Source: Nothophaeocryptopus gaeumannii
Lineage: Eukaryota > Ascomycota > Dothideomycetes > Mycosphaerellales > Mycosphaerellaceae
NCBI GenBank assembly: GCA_031771865.1
Contig: JASISA010000025.1
Location: 1,178,001 to 1,242,000 of the forward strand
DNA length: 64,000 nucleotides
Direction of reading: 5' to 3'
Positions 53,768 to 63,462 of this stretch are shown here, one piece after another. The translations under genes were made by a program, and so were the position numbers. Below the pieces are notes generated by a model. The model had not been told where the DNA came from. It was given only the letters and a program-made list of their open reading frames with translations, and did not search any database. The first letter of the stretch is position 1. The number at the start of each line of letters is the position of its first letter.

Positions 53768-54342
53768 TTTGCTGTGGACTCTGGGCGCTCGGCTTGTGGA
53801 GAATCGTTGACAGGTATTGTACGAGATTGACTATTGTAATTATCTGACTGACGCTGTGCGACAGAAGATTGCTTGAGCTGGACGGTAGTGTTTCGGAGGG
53901 TATCGACGTTCTTTGAGCGATCACTGGAGAGTGCAAAGTTAGGTAGTATGGAGCCTGTTTGCTTCACTTGTCGGACCGGAAGAGCTTTCCACCACTGACA
54001 TTCTGAAACGTTCACCTAGTGCCCACGGGAGATTGTGGTCGTATCCGGATTGCTTCGAAAGGCGCTCTGTTCTAAGCGTTTGCCTCCTTGGCCTCATTCA
54101 CGGACTATCTCAGCAAAGCTTCCCTGTCCTTTCGGGTGGCTGGCCTGGTGCTGCGCGTGTCCAGAAGTAAGTGTAGAAAGGAGAGGTGGCGGATTTGTAT
54201 CATTCTATTGCGTACAGCTAGGAAACTACTAAAGAGATGTCGACTGCGGCGGAGTTACATACAGCAGGTGGTACAACTCAAGGCCACCAGACTATTCCAG
54301 CCATCTCCACCTCATCATCGCCTTCGTATCTCCCTGTGAACG
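53768..54342. other. Intergenic, 575 bp
   Basis: Promoter side of the TPR-like gene and 3' flank of the locus that follows. No gene recognised. Confidence 0.45.
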
Positions 54343-54970
54343 CTATGCTTGATCGACCCACTCAAGGTCTCCCTCGTTCTCGTTGAACGTCTTCTCAATG
54401 GCATCATCCAGCGCTGAAAATCGCACACCGAAGGTGTAGTCGAGCTCATCAATGTCGAACATATCTTCTGCCTTGAGGGTCGAGCGTGTTGGAATCAGGC
54501 TTTTGTTGAAGAAGCGCGTCGGGATGTTAACCTTCGGAACGTAGTCGCGAATTTGCTCGTAGAAGTCTTCAGAGAAATCCATCTTAGTGAAGTTCGAGTA
54601 GACGGTCTCGATCAAGATGTTGCAAAGATCCGCATCCCGCTCCTTGAATGACTTTGGTCGTGGACCAAATCCTGTGCGCATATGAGCACCGTGGTGCTTG
54701 TGCGCGACCGAGGCCAGCAATGCGTGCCTGATAAATGGGCTATTCGGCAGACCTAAGAACTTTTTATTCGATTCCAAGTAGACTTGAAAGAGCCACTTAG
54801 CAGTCAAGCTTAGCTCAGTATCCACAGCTGAAAAGTTGATTAGTATGCATCCCAAAAGCCCATTACCACGAAGCAGCACTTACTCTTTCAATAGCGGTTG
54901 CAATAGATACGCATACGAGTCAGACGTAAGCGCATGAGCGAGAACAGAACTCGCCAACCGTCATCCCGAG
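54343..54970 (-). pseudogene. Unrecognised reading frame, C-terminal part of a spliced gene or separate gene
   Basis: A minus-strand frame codes for about 175 residues ending GDLEWVDQA. It includes LTAKWLFQVYLESNKKFLGL, then a HALLASVAHKHHGAH segment and YVPKVNIPTRFFNKS. An upstream segment reading SSVLAHALTSDSYAYLLQPL could join it across an intron that begins GTAAGT and has an ATACTAAT branch site. The strong CAG acceptor breaks frame and only a weaker AAG acceptor keeps it, and a TGA sits just upstream of that exon. I see no ATG start that works. It may be the 3' end of the disrupted locus at 54980-57258. No family recognised. Confidence 0.4.
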
Positions 54971-54979
54971 ACTGCGCGG

Positions 54980-57258
54980 TCATTTCGACATCAGGGAAAG
55001 GCCACGGGGCCCGTCCTCAGACCAGGAGTCGACTTTAGCCTCTGTACCATACGTTTGAACATACCCGCGCTCTTCATCATCCCATCCGCATTCGACGAGG
55101 TCTCTGTCCAGCAACATTCGGTGGGCATGAAGCTTGGCTGCTTTGTTTGCAGCATCGTCTGCCGTGCTGAGCTTGCCTGCGACAAACTCGTCTCTCATAG
55201 AGGCATACTTGTCCGCTTTCATGAACTGACCAAGTTGGGAGCCCTTGTTCAACTTGTACTTGCATTGAACTTCGTTGTGCTCATCACAACTCTTGAGAAT
55301 GCCCTGCTTCAGCTCTGAGAGTTTCGATGAGTCTGAAGCAACTTGGAGGTTCAGGACATTTCGCCGATCCTCAGCGATGGAGCCGCAGTCTGCAGGCAGG
55401 TTGCGAGTTCGCTGCCCTTTTCCCGTGTTCAAGCAACAAGTCGTAGGAAGCAAGTTACCCTTGACATGATTTCGAAATTGACCGCGGTCGTCGAGGGCTC
55501 CTGGAAGGACACCGTCGATGCACTGGCTGAGAGGATGAAAGCCCTGGTATGTAAGGAATTTCTGTCCAGAATACCCGCAAGTATACTCGCCGGGGTCAGC
55601 GTTCCCGCCCTTCAACTCTTCAAGGACATCCTCAAAAGCCTCGTTGAAGATTCTCTGATTATCAGAGTCCATGAAATCCTCCTCGAGTCTCTCTGCTTCT
55701 CGACGAACCTCTCGCTGGAGCGTTGCCTTGACACGAGCTTCAACAAGAGTGTCTTGTTGAGCGTCGATCGCAAAACAATCGTCGCAGACGGGAACGCCAT
55801 CTCCGTTCTGTTGACGCTCGTCGCACAAAAGACAGCCGCTGCATTTGTGCACAGTGATCTTCCTCATAGCTTCAGTGTATGAGCATCCGTTTGGCGGAGG
55901 CATTCCGTTCCGTATCATGACGTTGACCTTGTCTGCCATGCTACCCATTTCTTCCAAAGACTCCAGAGCACTGCCTGTGTCGACATACGCCTTTTCCCAG
56001 CTTCGAGGACAATGGCGACCCACTGCATGTCCTGACTGAAGATCCTCGCCCCGAGGTTCACCTCGTCAATGTCGAGATCTGGACTCAGATCACGAACCAT
56101 AGAACGTCCAGCGGAGATGACGGTAGCGCCTGTTGAAGCTTGACGGTGCATTCGGAACAGACCGGTAAGCGAGTACCATTTCCTGTTCGACGAACGTGGT
56201 CGAGAAGTGTAGACTCTCTGTAGGTGATCTCGAATCTGGGTCATCTCTTGGCGAGTACTTCTGAGGTTACGCATTTTCCAAGAGCATATACGCATGAAGG
56301 TCTCTGTCCCATGAAGCTTGTTCCGATCCAAGTTCTTATCCAAGTACTTTGAGAGTTGCTTCGCAGTACCGTCGAGAATTTCGGCTGTGATTACGCTCTG
56401 CCATTCGCCTGGAGCCACCGAATCAAGGCTTTTCCTCGAACCCTTGACACCGCGGTAGTAAAGACTGGCAACAGGAGGCAGGAGAGGCGCATTGGAGGCC
56501 AGATCCATCCCTATGACGGTTTCGTATTCGTAGGTTTCACGGTCTCCAGTGGATTTGTTGATGTAAGGGATACCGATTTGAAAGCCTTTGGACTTAGCCC
56601 AGGTTGGACCTGCGATGGTGGTTGTAAGAGGCTCGATTCTGGCAAGAGCAGCATCTGCGACATCCTTGAGAAGAGCAGGATTGCTCGGAATAGGATGAAT
56701 CTCGGCGTATACATCGAAGAGGTGTTCCAGCGAATCGGTAAGCTGCTCCAATAGGTCGACATCTGTAATATCAACTGCATTTTGCTCCAGAAATGGGACC
56801 ATGTACTTGCTTCCATTTGGACCTTCGACGCTGAGAGATTAATTCTCGACATCAATTCTCTGCTTGCCATGGCTTTTGAGGAACGAATCGCCAGCGTTAG
56901 GTCCTGCCTTCTTTCTCTTCACCTCATGTTTCCTCTGAGAAGGCGCTGGAGCATCGAAGAAGGTATCGATGGTGCTCTGCAGCAATTGGTCGACATTGCG
57001 GATGTTTTGGCGATCAATGTTGAGTTCAAGCAGCCTGTCGTTAAGCTTCTCCAAGTTTGAGAGATTCCTGTCCCAGTACTTGCCCTTTCCCGGGGTCGAG
57101 GTCTTGTGCAAGATAGACTTCCAGCCTTCACGGCGCTCTTCGGTTCGCTCGCCTTCATACTCGGATTGGGAGACTCGAGCGGAGCGATTCTTCGTCGGCT
57201 TGACTTTTTCAGGAGGAGCGGGACTCTCAGACTTCTGGCCCTTACGCTTCGGCGCCAT
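54980..57258 (-). pseudogene. Long unrecognised locus with in-frame stop and frame break
   Basis: Starting at ATG 57258 (MAPKRKGQKSESPAPPEKVK) one frame runs 139 codons to TAA at 56841-56839, continues open in the same frame to TGA at 55915, and a second frame overlapping it from about 56030 runs to TGA at 54980. Frame one ends RIFSQDMQWVAIVLEAGK and frame two goes on AYVDTGSALESLEEMG, so one A seems lost from the AAAA run near 55989-55992. The second part has CSGCLLCDE and CDDCF, a zinc-like pair, then a long charged helix. After that comes EYTCGYSGQKFLTYQGFHPL with NHVKGNLLPTTCCLNTGKG, which faintly recalls HNH-type nuclease folds. A 117-nt intron (GTGAAG...GCAAG) could remove the stop. Function unknown. 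Confidence 0.5.
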
Positions 57259-57539
57259 GCTGTGTTGGTCGCTATGCAAGAGAGCAGAGCAGTAGCGAAA
57301 GATGCTCTCTGAAGTCGATGCGGGATGCTCGAATTTGCTCCGACATGCAAGTGGGCTCGGGAGTGTGCTCGAGCCAGTTCGCCAAGGCTGAAGCTTCTCC
57401 ACATCTCTGTAAGTGAGTGAAAGTTGACATGCAAACAAAGTCGCCCGCTGCCGCACACGTCGCGCACACAAGCTGCACCTGATCGACATCAGCTTCAATC
57501 GCGGAATCGCGCAGACAGGCATACACCAACCGTAGGAGT

Positions 57540-57780
57540 ATAGTTGATTGAGTAGATCTTGATTAGTATCGCTGCGCGATTATTCTTATAGATAAATGTT
57601 ATTGCATAAGTAATAGTAGAGGTAAGTAAAATAAAAAAACCTACTACTGCCTAAGGGACGTGCTTATTGAGTAGTATTCTAATTACGATGTCCGTAATAA
57701 TGCAGATTGCTCTAATAGGGGCACTAAGAAGGATTACCTATAGTAGCGAAAAGCCTATTGCAGCCATAACCTGAGAATTG
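57540..57780. repeat. AT-rich degenerate sequence, possible mutated repeat
   Basis: This patch is far richer in TA steps than the surrounding DNA (for example TAATAGTAGAGGTAAGTAAA) and holds no open frame. It looks like an old repeat hit by RIP-type C-to-T mutation, but there is no second copy in this window to compare. Confidence 0.35.
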
Positions 57781-57848
57781 CTGCAGTTCTAGCCCGCATG
57801 TTAGGGATCATATACGGCTTGAAGACAGAACGCCTTATCAAATCAGAG

Positions 57849-57995
57849 TCCGATATGGTCTAGTGGCTAGGATACGTCGCTCTCACCTTGATAGTGCCGA
57901 CGTGGCCGGGGTAGGTCACCCTATATTATTGCGAGCGTGGAATTCGTACCGAATTCGTACTAACAATCAGCCAGGTTCGATTCCCCGTGTCGGAA
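57849..57995 (+). tRNA. tRNA-Glu (CTC) with a 37/38 intron and a second insert in the T arm
   Basis: Acceptor stem TCCGATA (57849-57855) pairs with TGTCGGA (57988-57994) and is followed by discriminator A. The A box is TGGTCTAGTGG (57856-57866). Anticodon stem CGTCG/CGACG (57875-57879, 57898-57902) holds a loop with anticodon CTC at 57882-57884. An 11-nt intron (57886-57896) sits at the canonical place one base after the anticodon. The T stem starts CGGG at 57907-57910 and is then interrupted for 64 nt (57911-57974). Beyond it lie G, loop TTCGATT and CCCCG (57975-57987). The B box GGTTCGATTCC is intact at 57974-57984. Five T residues at 58017-58021 would stop Pol III. Without the insert this is a normal tRNA-Glu with every arm paired. 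Confidence 0.85.
57911..57974 (+). other. 64-nt spliceosomal-intron-like insert within the tRNA-Glu T arm
   Basis: It begins GTAGGT, has the exact branch-site consensus TACTAAC at 57958-57964, with the branch A 11 nt before the end, and closes with CAG. It contains two head-to-tail copies of GAATTCGTAC (57940-57949 and 57951-57960, one base between). The length suits the 47-119-nt introns of the protein genes here. Excision restores CGGGG opposite CCCCG in the T stem. Confidence 0.7.
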
Positions 57996-59048
57996 ACTAG
58001 CACATTGTGCAGTCACTTTTTGGATCTCTTGCGGTACATTTCTGCGATCGGGGCAGGATTTGACACTCAACCTTTGACGCCATTCGTTTCCCCGCATCAG
58101 AATCCACTCCTCTTTTTGCTCTCAGTCCAGATGTCCAGGTAACAGTCGCCTTTTATCACTTTGCCCAGACGAAGACTCAGGAAGACGCAAATCGTATAGC
58201 ACCGGTAGACAGCTTGCCTCAAAATGCGGAGCCGCACAGTTGACCAGCTTCCTCGTTCCAAAGCCAGGCCAAAATTTCATCCTTGTCGATGCGATCGTTC
58301 ATGTTGACCACAACGAAAAAGCTCCACTCGCCTGTGTGCTCTGGAACGATGTTTGACGACTGTGATACTCTATTTAACAACTTACAGAGTTGCACATGAT
58401 TAGAGCACCATGTAAACTGAACGTCTGCAAAGTTACCTGTCTTTTGAAGTTGTGGTTGTTGAGTTTGATCGTTCGGAGACCGTCATGGCCCGCGGCTTGG
58501 CCGAAGGAGTGAGGTCCGGAGATCCGAGACCGATTGCTTGGCACGTCCTTCCCAGCTTTCACCACGCACTCTCACCTTTCCATCAGCAGCGCGTTCTGGT
58601 TCACCCTATCGCGCAGATCCTACAAAGAGTCTTGTCAGTACACCTGGAAACAATGGTCTACCTATCTGCATTTCTGGCCGTGTTGTGAGCGCCCACCCGC
58701 TATCTGCCTTCAACCCGGCACTTCTTCCACCGAACGCGCCTTGGCTAGCATCATATGCGCATCCATCTCGCTTCACGGCCAATGCCATTGATATGCCGGC
58801 TTCACGTCGGCGCTCTCGTCACGAGGCCTATCCTCATGACTATGCCAGGTACTGCCCCATGGCCAAGCGGGAGCCCCAGAAGCCCGCCTGGATAGGCGAA
58901 CTCGCAATGATTGTACCATTGGAGTGGGGTTGGTCGGGCGACATTTTGTTTGGCGGCATGTTTGGATGTACATCGGGCCGCCAGAATGTAGGTATTCAAG
59001 ACCGTCGCGGTTTCCGGCAGAGCTTGAGGTTCTGAAAGGTAGGCGAAG
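57996..59048. other. Intergenic between tRNA-Glu and GH3 gene
   Basis: 1.05 kb. It starts with the likely Pol III terminator (58017-58021) and ends with the beta-glucosidase promoter. Overlapping open frames around 58540-59035 on both strands lack domain content and were not called. Confidence 0.45.
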
Positions 59049-61496
59049 ATGAAGGGGTTCTTCTCGACTGCGGGAGCTCTGCTCTCGTTGGCATCTGGTG
59101 CTCACTCTGTAGGATACACCAATGTCTCTGAGGTGCCGTTGTACGGGCTCAGTCCGCCTGTCTACCCAACGCGTGAGTAGAGATGAGCTCGTAGACCGAA
59201 ATCTGCTAACATTGAATAGCCGAAGGAAATGGAGGATCAGACTCAGCCTGGGTCGCGGCGTACGCGAAGGCTCGAGCATTGGTGGAACAGATGACATTGA
59301 TCGAGAAAGTGAACATGACAAGAGGGCACACCGGCCTTTGCGTGGGCAACACACCGAACATCACCAGACTGGGAGTCAAGGCTCTATGCTTCGCCGATGC
59401 TCCAGACGGTATCAGAGGACAAGAATTCGTCTCGAGCTTTCCCGCGCAGATTACTGTGGGCGCGACCTTTGATCGCGACCTCATGTATATGTACGGAAAG
59501 GCACTGGGCGAGGAGTATCGTGGCAAGGGCGTCAATGTGGCTCTGCTCCCAGTTGGAGGCCCCCTTGGGCGTGTTGCACGGGGTGGCAGAAATTGGGAGG
59601 GTAACTTTTTCACTTCAAAGATCTCAGAGCTTGCATCGCTAATCAACCTGTCAGGGTTCGGAGCCGACCCATTCCTCTCCTCTGTTGGCATGGAGCATGT
59701 GACGACGGGTCTGCAGGACCAAGGAGTCATCTCCCAGATCAAGCACTTCTTGCTCAATGAGTGCGTCTAAGGCTAGCAACATGCTTCGTGCGATCCAACT
59801 AACACTTTAATTCGACAGACAAGAGTGGCGCCGTCTTCCTAATCTCAACATGGGCGAATCGATGTCCTCCAACGCCGACGATCGTACTATCCACGAGCTT
59901 TACGCATTCCCATTCATGGATGCCCTCAAAGCTGGAGCATCATCCTTGATGTGCTCCTACCAAAGAGTCAACAATTCATACAGCTGCCAAAACAGCAAGC
60001 TTCTCAACGGCATCCTGAAGACAGAGCTTGGTTTTCAGGGCTTCGTGACTAGTGACTGGGATGCGCAGCACTCTGGAGTAGCATCTGCGAACGCTGGCCT
60101 GGATTTGGTCATGCCTGATGGCGGGTACTGGGGCGACAACCTCACGCAAGCGGTAAGCAATGGATCGGTCTCAGAGACTCGTCTCAACGACATGGTCACC
60201 CGTATATTGGCCGCGTCCTTCCGCCTCGGACAGGATGAGGGATATCCAAATGTCGGTGTCTACAACTATAATCAAGAGCATCCAATCATCGACGTGCGTG
60301 GTAACCATAAGTCGATCATTCGTGAAATTGGCGCAGCCGGAACTGTCCTGGTCAAGAACGTCAACAACACGCTTCCCTTCAGCAAGCCGAGGTTCTTGAA
60401 CATCTACGGATATGACGCGAAGATACCAGACTCTCCTTGGACGACACCTGTTCGTTATGGCGGAGGCTACGATGTCAACTTCGGTTGGACGACGTTCAAT
60501 GGCACACTTGTGACTGGCGGCGGATCTGGTTCAAACACGCCTTCCTACCTGATCAGCCCCTTTGAAGCAATTCAGAGGCGAGTGCTTGCTGACAGAGGCA
60601 TGGTTCGCTGGGACTTTGCGGCCGTCAACCCCACCGTCTATGCCAATGCCGACGCCTGCCTTGTCTTCATTAACGCCTACTCTTCTGAAGCCTTTGATCG
60701 CACGACCTTGAAAGATGAGTTCAGCGACAATCTGGTCAAGAATGTTGCAACGAACTGCAGCAACACCATCGTCGTGATTCATTCAGCTGGCATCCGCGTT
60801 ATCGACGAATGGGTCAACCATCCGAACGTCACAGCTATTGTATACGCCCTGCTCCCTGGTGAAGAGACAGGCAACTCCATTGTGGACGTGCTTTGGGGAG
60901 ACATGGCGCCCTCCGGTCGTCTCCCATTCACAGTCGCGAAGAATGAGAGCGATTACGGAAGCCTCCTCAACACTACGCTTGGATCTGGTCCTTTTCCTCA
61001 AGACAACTTCACCGAAGGTCTTTACATCGACTATCGATACTTCGACAAGTACAACATCACACCAGAGTTTGAATTCGGCTTCGGTTTGTTATACTCTACC
61101 TTCGAGTACTCGGACCTGAAGGTCATATCCACCAGCAATCACACCAAGGAGTACCCAACGTCGAATGTCACCATCCCTCAAGGCGGCCATCCTGAGCTCT
61201 GGGACGTGGTATTCAACGTCACTGCGACTATTACAAACACTGGATCGGTGGCATCTGCTGAGGTACCACAGCTTTATGTCTCCGTTCCCACTGCACCTCA
61301 ATGGCAGATGCGAGGATTCGACAAGATCAACCTGGAACCTGGGGAAAGCGGAACTGTGGCCTTCTCGTTGAAGAGGCGTGATCTCTCAGTCTGGAACGTG
61401 GTTCATCAACAGTGGCAGCTGCAGAGTGGAAGCTATAATATATTTGTTGGCTCAAGTAGCAGAACGCAGTTGTTGACCGGATCATTTGAGCTCTGA
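59049..61496 (+). CDS. Secreted beta-glucosidase, glycoside hydrolase family 3
   Basis: Four exons, 59049-59172, 59220-59600, 59655-59760 and 59819-61496, give 762 residues. Introns are 47, 54 and 58 nt. A signal peptide (MKGFFSTAGALLSLASGAHS) leads. The GH3 N-terminal domain has LCFADAPDGIRG and GRNWEGFGADPFLSSVG across the second splice. The catalytic nucleophile is Asp283 in GFVTSDWDAQHSG. The alpha/beta sandwich domain follows (GTVLVKNVNNTLPF, LPGEETGNSIVDVLWGDMAP) and a fibronectin-III-like end (TNTGSVASAEVPQLYVS). Many N-x-S/T sites fit extracellular glycosylation. Role: release of glucose from cellobiose or other beta-glucosides. The second intron is a multiple of three and stop-free, so a gene finder could miss it; keeping it would insert 18 residues right after the conserved NWEG. 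Confidence 0.94.
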
Positions 61497-61798
61497 GTTC
61501 GGTAGGCGAGTGGCGATCGAGGCCTGGGATGTAAACGCACGAACGAAGAAAATGTAATGAGAAACTACTCGATGCGAATCATCTTCCGTGAATATGCAAG
61601 AATATCTTGATATCTCATCTTCAGACTAAAAGCGCCTGTCATGATACCAATCGTATACACTGAGCAACATCGGTGGCAGCGGGCCGTAGAAGTCCGTGCA
61701 TTTCACACTTTCGACTTCAGTACTCCAGCTTCACTTCGACCTGCTTCGTCTCTTGCGTAGATTTTGCTGCACATATCCAGAAACGACATCATGCGATA
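61497..61798. other. Short intergenic region between GH3 and JmjC genes
   Basis: 302 bp. The JmjC frame stays open upstream of the chosen ATG to about 61673 but only with non-ATG codons. Nothing else is seen. Confidence 0.5.
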
Positions 61799-63151
61799 AT
61801 GACCAATGCGATGACTACGAACCAAATGGAACTCAGGGCCAAGCTGGCTGGTTATATCCAGCAGCAGCTCGAAACTCCTGTCGCGAATGAGACCATTCAC
61901 CTCTGTAGCTTCGCGCCTTTGGCAATCATCTCCACGAGACCTCGCGACGTCTTGGAACTTGCGAAGCAGAAAATGTCAACATGGCCATACAATCGAGTGC
62001 CAACCTGCTGGAGCCGGCTCTTCGAAGATGCATGTCTTCACATTGCCGCACAGATATTGACAACTGACGAGAATGGACGCGAGTACATCACCAACGGCAC
62101 TAAACGTGTCAGAGTCGCGAAGACATCATCGAACCACGATTGGTTGAGAGAGCTCGTTTATATTCTCGATCGCGCCGTCATCATCGCAGGAGCTCCAGGC
62201 CGCAAAGGTTTAATCGACACCATCTTCCACGAGCTGGACATCCTTGTTCAGCAGCGTTTCGAACTAGGCGCACCGCAGCACCTCCGCATAACACCACCGA
62301 AACCCATCCAGACCAGCTCTCCGATCATGAAACTATCCGAGCCGTACGATTTTGCGACCTTCCAGATTCATCTTGACACACTCGCCACCCCGGTCATCAT
62401 GCCCAACACCTTCGAGAACTGGCCAGCACGAACGCTATGGTCCGACGTGACGTATCTGAGGTATCGTTCGCTAGCTGGCAACAGAATCGTGCCTGTCGAG
62501 ATTGGGAGCAGTTACGTAGAAGCAGGCTGGTCGCAAAAGGTGATGACGTTTGGAGAATTCATCGACGACTACCTTGTCAACGACAAAGCGTATGCCGTTG
62601 GGTACCTTGCTCAGCACGACATTTTCACTCAGATACCAGCGTTGAAACAGGACATTCAAACTCCGGACTTTTGCTACACCACGCCACCTAGACCTAAACC
62701 TAAAGACGCTGCAGCCAAAACGCCCGGCATCGAGAGCGCGGGACAACCAGAAGAGCCTTTGATGAACGCCTGGCTCGGTCCAGCTCGAACAAAGACACCA
62801 CTACACACCGACCCATACCACAACATTCTCTGCCAAGTCGTCGGCTACAAGTACGTTCGCCTCTACCCACCAGAAGAGACGCCGAAGATGTATCCATCAG
62901 GCAAAGACGAGGCTGGAATCGACATGAACAATACATCTCGTGTGGATGTATACCCATTCCGACCAAAAGACGATCCGATCAAAGATCTGGCTGCCCGCAA
63001 AGAAACTAAAGCGTTGTTTCCGCTTTTCGAGCATGCGAAGTACGAGGAGGCGATTCTGGGACCAGGCGAGTGTCTGTACATACCTGTGGGGTATTGGCAC
63101 TACGTGGAGTCTCTTACTCCGAGCTTCTCTGTCTCGTTTTGGTGGAACTGA
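61799..63151 (+). CDS. JmjC-domain protein, JMJD5/KDM8-like
   Basis: An intronless frame of 450 codons from ATG 61799 (MTNAMTTNQMELRAKLAGYI). The N-terminal half is helical. The C-terminal 240 residues are a cupin/JmjC domain: PNTFENWPARTLWSDVTYLR opens it, then GSSYVEAGWSQKVMTFGEFI. The Fe(II) ligands His and Asp sit in TPLHTDPYHN, followed by LCQVVGYKYVRLYPPEE, and the distal His is in YIPVGYWHYVESLTPSFSVS, ending FWWN at the C-terminus. The motif order and the end at FWWN match animal JMJD5 (KDM8), an arginine-directed 2-oxoglutarate oxygenase, rather than the histone-lysine JmjC demethylases, as no PHD or JmjN region is present. Target in fungi unknown. Confidence 0.88.
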   Translation: MTNAMTTNQMELRAKLAGYIQQQLETPVANETIHLCSFAPLAIISTRPRDVLELAKQKMSTWPYNRVPTCWSRLFEDACLHIAAQILTTDENGREYITNGTKRVRVAKTSSNHDWLRELVYILDRAVIIAGAPGRKGLIDTIFHELDILVQQRFELGAPQHLRITPPKPIQTSSPIMKLSEPYDFATFQIHLDTLATPVIMPNTFENWPARTLWSDVTYLRYRSLAGNRIVPVEIGSSYVEAGWSQKVMTFGEFIDDYLVNDKAYAVGYLAQHDIFTQIPALKQDIQTPDFCYTTPPRPKPKDAAAKTPGIESAGQPEEPLMNAWLGPARTKTPLHTDPYHNILCQVVGYKYVRLYPPEETPKMYPSGKDEAGIDMNNTSRVDVYPFRPKDDPIKDLAARKETKALFPLFEHAKYEEAILGPGECLYIPVGYWHYVESLTPSFSVSFWWN

Positions 63152-63462
63152 AAAGGTCACAAAGGCAGATCGGTCTTTTGGAGAATGGAGTCTTGGAAAG
63201 TGGGGAGCACTCGGACTTTGGCCTAGCAAGAGAGATCACGGAAGTCCATGGAAGTGCCTGAATAAGATATCCGAGAAGCGAAGCATTGGATTTGACACAA
63301 CGACGGCATGAGATACCCAGAAAGCGTGAGGTGTCAAAGCACGAGCATGGATTCTTCAAGAGCGAAGCATGAGATTACCCAACAGCATAGCATGAAATAA
63401 CGAAAACATCAAATTAACTTCTCATACATTCAATTGCGCATATCTACAAAATCTCGTCGAAA
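63152..63462. other. Convergent 3' region with imperfect short repeats
   Basis: 311 bp between the ends of the JmjC and MFS genes. Around 63305-63405 the motif GCATGAGAT-x-ACCCA occurs twice and variants of GAAGCAT several times, a loose repeat of unknown meaning. Confidence 0.4.

Noticed and set aside
57849..57995. Reading the locus as a tRNA with a long variable arm
   Set aside because: The variable loop is a normal four bases (TGGC) and the extra sequence lies between T-stem base 4 and the T loop, not in the variable region.
58538..59035. Open frames on both strands upstream of the GH3 gene
   Set aside because: No domain, no splice pairing, and both strands are equally open, as expected for GC-rich chance frames.
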